37,296 nucleotides of DNA from an uncultured Bacteroidota bacterium. GTDB lineage: Bacteria; Bacteroidota; Bacteroidia; Flavobacteriales; BACL11. The stretch spans positions 1 through 37,296 of the forward strand of contig CACOJQ010000013.1 in assembly GCA_902627575.1 (NCBI GenBank). Direction: 5' to 3'. Every line of letters starts with the position of its first letter. Position 1 is the first letter of the stretch. Both the position numbers and the translations under genes were made by a program. The notes under the pieces are model-generated. The model did no database searches. It was not told where the DNA came from and worked only from the letters and a program-made list of their open reading frames with translations. Below are positions 18,379 through 24,045 of this stretch, one piece after another.

Positions 18379-18745
18379 GGGGCTGACTGGATTTGACAGC
18401 AAATATGTTATTTAATAAGCATGTCGAGCATTGTTTTTTAGCTCGTAAATATTAAAATTCAACTTTTTAAATGGCGAAAATAATTACGCTTTAGCTGCCT
18501 AATTTATATAATTACGTAAGCTTTTGTCTCTTTTATAGGTACTCCTGAAACCTATAATCTTGAGGCATTATAAAATTCAGGATAATTATTTTATTGCTTT
18601 TATAAAATAGTGAATTATTTAAAAAGCTAAGAATTATTTTTTGGTTGCTATTTTCCAAAATAATTTCGAAAATTAAAAATAGATAAACATGTAGAAAATT
18701 TCTGTACTGTTTGTTTGGACGGGGGTTCGATACCCCCCAGCTCCA
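18379..18745 (+). ncRNA. ssrA: Transfer-messenger RNA (tmRNA), tag GENNYALAA
   Basis: The 5' end GGGGCTG and the 3' end CAGCTCC form a 7-bp acceptor stem (one G-U pair) with A as discriminator; CCA is not fully encoded. The T arm is GGGGG-TTCGATA-CCCCC near 18721-18737. The tag frame runs from 18473 (GGC GAA AAT AAT TAC GCT TTA GCT GCC) to the TAA at 18500-18502, giving GENNYALAA, probably preceded by the alanine of the charged tmRNA. The length of 367 nt is typical. It rescues stalled ribosomes together with SmpB. Its 3' end is the left border of an accessory region with related repeats. Confidence 0.96.
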
Positions 18746-18755
18746 CAAAAAAAAG

Positions 18756-18780
18756 AAACCCACTCAATTGAGTGGGTTTT
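18756..18780. terminator. Bidirectional terminator between ssrA and the esterase gene
   Basis: A 24-bp perfect palindrome (12-base arms, AAACCCACTCAA and its complement) with an A-run before it and a T-run after it, so it can end ssrA transcription rightward and the esterase gene leftward. The identical palindrome recurs at 21896-21919, and a covarying version is at 19864-19887. Confidence 0.88.
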
Positions 18781-18783
18781 CGT

Positions 18784-19797
18784 TTACTCAATAATTATTT
18801 TCTTCTCTACTGTTCCATCATCATAGATATAAAACAGAGAGATATTTAATTTTTCCTCAGTCTCTCTTCCAAATAAATCAACAATCTTTATTAAAGATTT
18901 ATTATTAGCTTTATAATTTTCATTATTTAAATTTGTTGTACTGCTTCCAAGTTGACTGAAAAAACTCCAAATCTCTTCACTAGCCCAAAAATCATCAACT
19001 CCAAAAGGAGCTTGATCAAACCATGTGTGAGTACCATTATTTACGCTATAAAACCAAACTTTAGTACCAGAATTAAAGTTTTGATATTTAGTAACATCAG
19101 TTAAATTATTATCATTATTTAGATCTAATAACGAATAGCTCGTATCTAAAACACAAGAATTATAAACTACAAGTTCTGATACAATATCATTAGCTGACAT
19201 ATAAGGGCCATAGTTAGGAAAATAGCCTCCGTTATAATTAACAACATTGTCGTTAGTTCCGTGTAAAACTAAAGTTGAAATATTAGTAGAGAGAGTACAA
19301 ATGTTCATATAATCAAATATTGAACCTGCTAGCGGAGCAATAGCATCAATAATATTTGAATTTTGACACCTTGATAAATGAAAACACATCTCTGCACCAT
19401 AAGACATTCCAGTAGCAAAAGTTCTGTTATCATCAAATTGATACTGATAATTTAGTGTATCATTTAATGCGTGAATAAAATCGACATCACTTAATCCATT
19501 TGTATTCCATGAAGTCAAACCTGAGCTACCACCATCTCCATCAATTAGAGCAGTAGGATAACAAACTGCAAAATTATATTGATCTGACAACAAGTTAAAT
19601 CCTGTATATGACATAATTCCATAACCACTCCCGCCCCATCCATGCAACACATATACGATTGGTGAATTTACTGGTAAATTAGTTGGGATATGCAAATAAT
19701 ATTCTCTTTGAATATTATCATGGGTAATGAAGAAAGGTCCATCTTGTCCAAAAATAAACAAAGGCAAACAAACTAATACAATAGCTAATTTTTTCAT
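18784..19797 (-). CDS. Secreted alpha/beta-hydrolase (PHB-depolymerase/feruloyl-esterase type) with T9SS sorting tail
   Basis: A 337-aa protein with a signal peptide (MKKLAIVLVCLPLFIFG-Q). The hydrolase core shows the oxyanion segment VLHGWGGSG (residues 50-58), the nucleophile S132 in TGMSYGAE (GxSxG), the acid candidate D183 in HGTNDNVV and the histidine H257 in NGTHTW. This matches the LpqC/PHB-depolymerase esterase group acting on extracellular esters. After about residue 300 a tail reads LIKIVDLFGRETEE then FYIYDDGTVEKKIIIE, a T9SS-like sorting domain closely similar to that of the protein at 20586-21689. The substrate is unknown. It is a single gene just beyond ssrA, in the accessory region. 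Confidence 0.87.
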   Translation of the reverse strand: MKKLAIVLVCLPLFIFGQDGPFFITHDNIQREYYLHIPTNLPVNSPIVYVLHGWGGSGYGIMSYTGFNLLSDQYNFAVCYPTALIDGDGGSSGLTSWNTNGLSDVDFIHALNDTLNYQYQFDDNRTFATGMSYGAEMCFHLSRCQNSNIIDAIAPLAGSIFDYMNICTLSTNISTLVLHGTNDNVVNYNGGYFPNYGPYMSANDIVSELVVYNSCVLDTSYSLLDLNNDNNLTDVTKYQNFNSGTKVWFYSVNNGTHTWFDQAPFGVDDFWASEEIWSFFSQLGSSTTNLNNENYKANNKSLIKIVDLFGRETEEKLNISLFYIYDDGTVEKKIIIE

Positions 19798-19829
19798 TTT
19801 ATAAAAATATTAAATAATTCTCTAAAAAA

Positions 19830-19856
19830 GTTCGAAATAAGGACCGAGAGGTCCAC
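19830..19856 (+). repeat. ssrA-proximal repeat, copy A
   Basis: A 27-bp element starting GTTCGAAATAAGGACC and ending GAGAGGTCCAC, preceded by an A-run. GGACC-GAGA-GGTCC inside it can form a hairpin with a GNRA loop. It is followed within 10 bp by the palindrome at 19864-19887. It shares 25 of 27 bases with copy B and is more distantly related to copy C. The GTTCGA and TCCAC ends also appear, with different spacing, at the 3' end of ssrA. Confidence 0.75.
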
Positions 19857-19863
19857 TTAGAAT

Positions 19864-19890
19864 AAACCTACTCAACTGAGTAGGTTTTTT
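19864..19890. repeat. Terminator-like palindrome, covarying copy
   Basis: Arms AAACCTACTCA and TGAGTAGGTTT around a 2-base centre, followed by TTT. Compared with the ssrA terminator, C-to-T in one arm is matched by G-to-A in the other, so base pairing is kept. It lies between two divergent genes (esterase and GrpB starts), where neither gene needs a terminator on this strand order. Confidence 0.75.
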
Positions 19891-19907
19891 ATTAATTTTA
19901 CGAAATA

Positions 19908-20414
19908 ATGAAAATCAACATAGTCCCTTATAATGATGAATGGCCTTTACTTTTTGAAACGATAAAAAAAGAAATAAAAAAAAGTATTGTTGACAATGAC
20001 GTTATAATTGAGCATATTGGTAGTACTTCTGTAAAAAATCTTGATTCAAAACCAATTATTGATATTTTAATAGGAGTTAGTTCTAATGAATTAGATAAAT
20101 ATATTGACCCTATCAAAAATTTAGGATATACACACATTAAAGAATATGAGATAGAAATACCTAATAGAAGATTCTTCTTTTTTGAAGAAAGCAAGAAAAG
20201 AATAGCTCATATTCATTTAGTAAAACATAATAGCAGATGGTTTAAAAGACATATAGCATTTAGAAATGAATTAAGATCAAATGAAGTTACTAGAAAAAAA
20301 TATCAAAGGTTAAAGTATTCACTGTCAGAAAAAGAATGGAAAGATGGAAATGAATATGCCGATGCAAAAACAACATTTATTAGATCTGTTGAGAAGATGC
20401 TAAAATTTGACTGA
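19908..20414 (+). CDS. GrpB family protein (nucleotidyltransferase-fold)
   Basis: A 168-aa cytoplasmic protein with the family's opening (IVPYNDEWPLLFE), the nucleotidyltransferase-like motif IEHIGSTSV followed by LDSKPIIDILIGV, RRFFFFEE...RIAHIHLV and FRNELRSNEVTRKKYQRLK near the C-terminus. GrpB/UPF0157 proteins share the minimal nucleotidyltransferase fold; no physiological role is firmly established. The start follows the palindrome by about 20 bp. A near -7 element (TAATTTTA, 19893-19900) is visible but imperfect. The gene is flanked by repeat copies A and B. Confidence 0.9.
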   Translation: MKINIVPYNDEWPLLFETIKKEIKKSIVDNDVIIEHIGSTSVKNLDSKPIIDILIGVSSNELDKYIDPIKNLGYTHIKEYEIEIPNRRFFFFEESKKRIAHIHLVKHNSRWFKRHIAFRNELRSNEVTRKKYQRLKYSLSEKEWKDGNEYADAKTTFIRSVEKMLKFD

Positions 20415-20418
20415 AAAA

Positions 20419-20445
20419 GTTCTAAATAAGGACCGAGAGGCCCAC
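20419..20445 (+). repeat. ssrA-proximal repeat, copy B
   Basis: A 27-bp element starting GTTCTAAATAAGGACC and ending GAGAGGCCCAC. It differs from copy A at two positions. It begins 4 bp after the GrpB stop, is followed by an A-run and AATAAACCTA, and then loses the palindrome. The small reverse ORF 20422-20586 reads through it. Confidence 0.75.
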
Positions 20446-20586
20446 AAAAAATAAACCTAATGAAAAAGGAGCAGCACACTTAACTGTATCAGCATGCCAC
20501 ACTCCTTCTACACTGACAACCTGTGATTTTAAAGTCTTCGAAAATAAAACCACACAACATGTGAAAACAAGTGTCTTCTTATACAT
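20422..20586 (-). pseudogene. 54-codon secreted ORF coupled to the upstream T9SS gene, probably truncated
   Basis: The ATG at 20586 overlaps the stop of the cysteine-repeat gene (TAATG), the coupling style used elsewhere in the window. It opens with a signal-peptide-like MYKKTLVFTCCVVLFSKTLKSQ and continues VVSVEGVWHADTVKC, then runs hydrophobic (FSLGLFFVGLSVLI) where it reads through repeat copy B and stops inside it. I recognise no family. The simplest reading is a former secreted-protein gene whose 3' part was replaced when copy B and GrpB arrived. A genuine 54-aa product cannot be excluded. Confidence 0.5.
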
Positions 20587-21689
20587 TACTTTCTATCTAC
20601 AATATACCTTTTCTCAATCGTACCATCTTCATAAATAAAGAATAGGGTTTTATTACTATTTATTGATGTTTCTCTTCCTAATACATCAACGATTTTAATT
20701 AGTTTTTTATCAAAGAAGTCTATTTCTCCTATTGAGGTCACGCTACCCATCTTAGCCCAAAATGAACCGTTCCACACCCAAGTTACACAACAAGTAGAAT
20801 ATCCAGCATTATCTATGTAAGTAATACAAATATTAATAGTATCATAAGGCTGACCATTGTTCGTATTATTATAAATCTGATGTGAATTCCACATACTATC
20901 TTCACCTAAAACTGTTCCATCTGGGGCAGTTGTAATCCAATAATGAATATCCATGAAGCTAATAGGTACTTCCGCAACTAACATTGTTAGTGGTGAACCA
21001 CCTGTACTAATAAGAGTCATAGAATCACAAGCATTAGATACTGTACTAACACAAATAGCCTGACAAGCACCTAATGTAGTATATTGTCCAATGCCTGTTC
21101 CTGGATCATAACAGCCCTGAGGACCACAGTCCCAAGAAGGTGTAGGTGTTCCACAAACAGCTTGACAAGCTGCTAATGTAACATATTGACCATTACCAGT
21201 TCCTGGATCATAACATCCTCCAGGCATATTAGTAGGGCAATCCCAAGAAGGTGTAGGTGCTCCACACATAGTATCACAAGAAGCGTAAGAACTATATTGT
21301 CCTAAACCAGTACCAGGATCATAACATCCAGTAGTTGGATTACAGTCCCATGAAACAGGAATTGAATTACCAATAATTATAGTGTCACAATAAACAGAGG
21401 TGCACCAATTAATAATTGTTGAATCAAAATAAGTAACTGTCAAACAAGGTGTATATATACCATTGTTTGTATATGTGTGTACAGGATTTTGCTGTGTTGA
21501 TGCGTTTCCATCACCAAAATCCCAATCTAAAGTTACAGAATAGTTTGTTGACCAACCTTGATTTACAAAAGACAAATCAGTAAAAATAGTTGTTGGACCA
21601 TTTTGCATATAGCTGAAATCTGCTTGACACTGTGCTTTAGCAAATAAGATTGTCAAAGCTAAAGATGCTGTCAATAATAATTTTTTCAT
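20586..21689 (-). CDS. Secreted PKD-domain protein with three cysteine-rich repeats and T9SS sorting tail
   Basis: A 367-aa protein. A signal peptide (to about AKAQ) is followed by a PKD domain at roughly residues 22-105 (DWDFGDGNASTQQNPVHTYTNNG). Three repeats at about 113-142, 148-179 and 185-213 share SWDC...GCYDPGTGxGQY......C...C. The C-terminal tail LIKIVDVLGRETS...FFIYEDGTIEKRYIV is a T9SS-like sorting domain resembling that of the esterase. It should be exported and attached to the cell surface or released; no enzymatic motif is visible. Four conserved cysteines per repeat suggest small disulfide-locked modules. Confidence 0.85.
   Translation of the reverse strand: MKKLLLTASLALTILFAKAQCQADFSYMQNGPTTIFTDLSFVNQGWSTNYSVTLDWDFGDGNASTQQNPVHTYTNNGIYTPCLTVTYFDSTIINWCTSVYCDTIIIGNSIPVSWDCNPTTGCYDPGTGLGQYSSYASCDTMCGAPTPSWDCPTNMPGGCYDPGTGNGQYVTLAACQAVCGTPTPSWDCGPQGCYDPGTGIGQYTTLGACQAICVSTVSNACDSMTLISTGGSPLTMLVAEVPISFMDIHYWITTAPDGTVLGEDSMWNSHQIYNNTNNGQPYDTINICITYIDNAGYSTCCVTWVWNGSFWAKMGSVTSIGEIDFFDKKLIKIVDVLGRETSINSNKTLFFIYEDGTIEKRYIVDRK
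21051..21353 (-). repeat. Three tandem copies encoding the WDC/GCYDPGTG module
   Basis: An internal DNA repeat of about 108 bp in the cysteine-repeat gene. Each copy codes for W-D-C, a short variable loop, GCYDPGTG, [LNI]GQY and a C-x3-C ending. Copies 2 and 3 (LAACQAVCGTPTPSWDC versus LGACQAIC) are the most alike, consistent with recent duplication. Confidence 0.85.
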
Positions 21690-21733
21690 AGTTTTAGATC
21701 TAGTTTAATGTTTCTTTTAATTGATTTAACAAT

Positions 21734-21741
21734 CAAAAATA
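21734..21741 (-). promoter_or_regulatory. Possible -7 promoter element of the cysteine-repeat gene
   Basis: On the reverse strand TATTTTTG fits TAnnTTTG, about 45 bp before the ATG at 21689. AT-rich surroundings make a chance match possible. Confidence 0.4.
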
Positions 21742-21862
21742 TATAGTTTCTTACAATATGTAATATATTATTAAATATTATCTTATGGATTCAGTAAATA
21801 TATAACAATTCTTATTTCTAGTAATAGCCTTTCACATCCAAAGAATTTAATTTCCTAAAAAA

Positions 21863-21889
21863 GTTCGAAATTAGAGCTAAGAGGTCCAC
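21863..21889 (+). repeat. ssrA-proximal repeat, copy C
   Basis: A 27-bp element starting GTTCGAAATTAGAGC and ending AAGAGGTCCAC, then CA and an A-run that flows straight into the palindrome at 21896-21919. From TCCAC onward it closely matches the ssrA 3' end plus terminator (TCCAC, A-run, identical 24-bp palindrome). It differs from copies A and B in the centre, where the GGACC/GGTCC pairing is lost. Confidence 0.75.
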
Positions 21890-21895
21890 CAAAAA

Positions 21896-21920
21896 AAACC
21901 CACTCAATTGAGTGGGTTTT
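21896..21920. terminator. Palindromic terminator identical to that of ssrA
   Basis: The 24-bp palindrome is base-for-base identical to 18756-18779. With the A-run on its left it gives a T-run on the reverse strand, so it can end the lipoprotein gene and the long reverse cluster. Confidence 0.82.
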
Positions 21921-21929
21921 GGTTAAAGT

Positions 21930-22280
21930 TTATCTTCTATATATCGATTGATTAATCTTTAGACTTTTACAATCAGGCATACTAATAACCTTGGAAGGTA
22001 AAACATCGCCTGTAGAGGTTCTAGTATAAACAATTTTTATCTCCTTGTTTCCTATATCTTCCCATGTTCCCCAGGCACTCATACCACCAAACATTGTAGT
22101 ACTATAGTTAAATGTGCCATCTCCAGAAAACTTCCAAGCCATAGTAGGATCACTACAATTTGGTGAACACCAATCATATCCAACTAAGCAGCTTTCAATA
22201 CTTTCGGAAGAAGATTCTCCACCACTATTACATGAAAATAGTAAAGGAAGACAAATTAACATTAAAAAGAATTTTTTCAT
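21930..22280 (-). CDS. Small lipoprotein
   Basis: A 116-aa protein with a lipoprotein signal peptide and lipobox LFSC, making C17 the lipidated residue, followed by a Ser/Gly-rich linker GGESSSES. The mature part contains WCSPNCSDPTMAWKFSGDGTFNYS and GTWEDIGNKEIKIVYT, a beta-rich layout like small lipocalin-type lipoproteins that begin with a W-F-GDGTF-Y pattern. No function can be assigned. It lies 54 bp downstream of the last secreted protein of the long reverse cluster and could be its final gene or an independent accessory gene. Confidence 0.75.
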   Translation of the reverse strand: MKKFFLMLICLPLLFSCNSGGESSSESIESCLVGYDWCSPNCSDPTMAWKFSGDGTFNYSTTMFGGMSAWGTWEDIGNKEIKIVYTRTSTGDVLPSKVISMPDCKSLKINQSIYRR

Positions 22281-22334
22281 ATTTTTTATTTTTAGTTATA
22301 ATTTTTCAATTAAATCAAATATAATAATTTATTA

Positions 22335-23216
22335 TTAATTCTTGAGTTCTAATTTAAAGATGTATAATAAATCTTTTTCTGCAAGACTAAAATCTTTATT
22401 CATATATTTTGTTTTTTCTCTCCAAATAGAAAAATAGTCTGATTTACATTCACAATAACAATCTTTATATTCTACACGATTATATCTATCCTCTTCATCT
22501 CGTTGACATTTAATTTCAAACATAGTTTTTTTTGTTAAACGCTCTGGTATTTCAAGTCCTAAAGCTTGCATCTCTGAAGTATTAAAGATAATATAACATT
22601 GTTCATTAATAATAATAGTTCTTATTGTATAGCCTTTCTCATTATCGTCCGACAAATTAAACGAAAGAACTTTATGACCATAATCGTTATGATCTTCAGA
22701 AATAGATACTGAAAAGAGATAATCATTTTCTGAGGAATCAGAATCAATAATAGTTAATAATTTACCTTTCAAAAAACTAAATGTTGGCAAGTAGCCATTT
22801 AGCAGTTTGCTTGGATGAATCATTTTAAGATTTGGGTTCTTACCTGTCCAATTCCAACTACATTTATCTTCAAAATCATCAAAAGGTTCAAATCCTCTTT
22901 TATATCCATAATCATCTACAACTACCTTCCCTTTGTCTCCAATAAAAACATTAGACTTAATTTGTTGAGCAACACGCAAATCATCAAGAAACAAAACTTC
23001 TGTTAAATACTTTTTATCATTACTATAATAAGCATCTTTTAGCATTTGTGCTTTTTGGTTAATTACACCAGATAATTTAAGTTGGAAATCTTGATTTTTG
23101 ATTTGTTTGTTACCTAAAAATAAATCAGTCAAAAAATCATTTTGATTTACAGTATCATTATCCTGAGAAAATGTAATTACAGGTATTAAAAACATTATAA
23201 ATATTATTTTTTTCAT
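22335..23216 (-). CDS. Secreted protein of unknown function, cysteine-rich C-terminus
   Basis: A 293-aa protein with a signal peptide (MKKIIFIMFLIPVITFSQ). I do not recognise a family. The middle part is a mixed alpha/beta sequence with CSWNWTGKNPN and SVSISEDHNDYGHKVLSFNL. Near residues 250-256 it carries DCYCECKSDYF, a cluster of three cysteines. The mature protein should be periplasmic or exported. It is 42 bp downstream of the protease gene on the same strand and is probably the last or next-to-last member of the tubulin/vWA/ABC cluster. Confidence 0.75.
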   Translation of the reverse strand: MKKIIFIMFLIPVITFSQDNDTVNQNDFLTDLFLGNKQIKNQDFQLKLSGVINQKAQMLKDAYYSNDKKYLTEVLFLDDLRVAQQIKSNVFIGDKGKVVVDDYGYKRGFEPFDDFEDKCSWNWTGKNPNLKMIHPSKLLNGYLPTFSFLKGKLLTIIDSDSSENDYLFSVSISEDHNDYGHKVLSFNLSDDNEKGYTIRTIIINEQCYIIFNTSEMQALGLEIPERLTKKTMFEIKCQRDEEDRYNRVEYKDCYCECKSDYFSIWREKTKYMNKDFSLAEKDLLYIFKLELKN

Positions 23217-23258
23217 ATTTTTTTTTTAGTTAATAATTCTCATCAATAAATGACTTTA

Positions 23259-24032
23259 CTACCAGTCAATGTGTGATGCATCTGGATCATTAAACACTTG
23301 CTGAATCTTTTCATGTAATCCCACACCTTCCATTACTCCTGCTTCGTATACAAGACTTACAATTCCTATAACTTCACCAGTTTTTTTATCAATAACTGGT
23401 CCCCCGCTCATTCCACGTTGAATATCATTAGTTTGAAAAAGAGTTCCATCAAAATCTTCAAACTGAACACCTGAATAATCTCTAACAGTATTACTCAAAT
23501 AAGTTTGAGTCATATTACTTCCAGGATATCCAATAATAATAACTTCCGGATTATAATTTTCTGGATTCTTGATCTTTCCTGCAACTTTGAGTATCGCTAT
23601 TTTAGGAACATCTGGTAATTTTTTCACTAATTTTATAACTGCATAATCATCTTTTTCATCTTTAGGTAAATAAATAACTTTTGCTTTTAAATTTTGAAAT
23701 CTTGGATCATCAATTTTTTTAAAAGAGATAGTAACAGTTTCATCATTGCTGTAAAGTTTGTCAACACAGTGTCTAGCTGTAAGTAATAATCCTTTATCAC
23801 TTACCAAAAACGCCGTTCCTTTAGCCTCTCCATTTATAAGTAAAGCAGTTGCCTGTTTTTCAGGAGAAACCACATTTACATATCTATATTCTATTATCCC
23901 TTTATAAAACAATAAATATATTATAGCTGGTAGAAATAATAAAAATGTATATATATTTTTATTTCTTTTAATTGCAGATCTAATAACCGTATTAATTTTT
24001 TCTCTTTTAAATTGACCTATATAATTAATCAT
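23259..24032 (-). CDS. Membrane-anchored trypsin-like serine protease
   Basis: A 257-aa protein. A basic N-terminus precedes one TM helix (about 27-43, TFLLFLPAIIYLLFY), placing the rest in the periplasm. The chymotrypsin-fold domain shows the full triad: H88 in LLLTARHCVDK, D129 in DDYAVIKL, S209 in IQRGMSGGPVID. It belongs with the short single-domain trypsin-like peptidases; no PDZ domain follows, unlike DegP/HtrA. The 13-bp gap to the tubulin-like gene puts it in the same transcript. It may process or regulate an envelope component of the cluster; its substrate is unknown. Confidence 0.88.
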   Translation of the reverse strand: MINYIGQFKREKINTVIRSAIKRNKNIYTFLLFLPAIIYLLFYKGIIEYRYVNVVSPEKQATALLINGEAKGTAFLVSDKGLLLTARHCVDKLYSNDETVTISFKKIDDPRFQNLKAKVIYLPKDEKDDYAVIKLVKKLPDVPKIAILKVAGKIKNPENYNPEVIIIGYPGSNMTQTYLSNTVRDYSGVQFEDFDGTLFQTNDIQRGMSGGPVIDKKTGEVIGIVSLVYEAGVMEGVGLHEKIQQVFNDPDASHIDW

Positions 24033-24045
24033 AATATGTAAATTT

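Noticed and set aside
18533-18763. Reverse-strand 76-aa ORF across the ssrA 3' half
   Set aside because: It is the antisense of tmRNA; the stretch resembling GVSNPRP comes from the T arm, a common false ORF over tRNA-like ends.
19830-21889. Repeat copies A-C as tRNA genes or tRNA fragments
   Set aside because: GTTCGAA looks like a T loop, but the flanking bases do not pair into a T stem and no D or anticodon arm precedes them.
19830-21920. Integron attC sites
   Set aside because: The elements lack the RYYYAAC/GTTRRRY core pair and no integron integrase gene is in the window; only the cassette-like layout is similar.
22114-22338. Forward 74-aa ORF opposite the lipoprotein gene
   Set aside because: It is complementary to the lipoprotein coding region and its upstream DNA, with no signal of its own.
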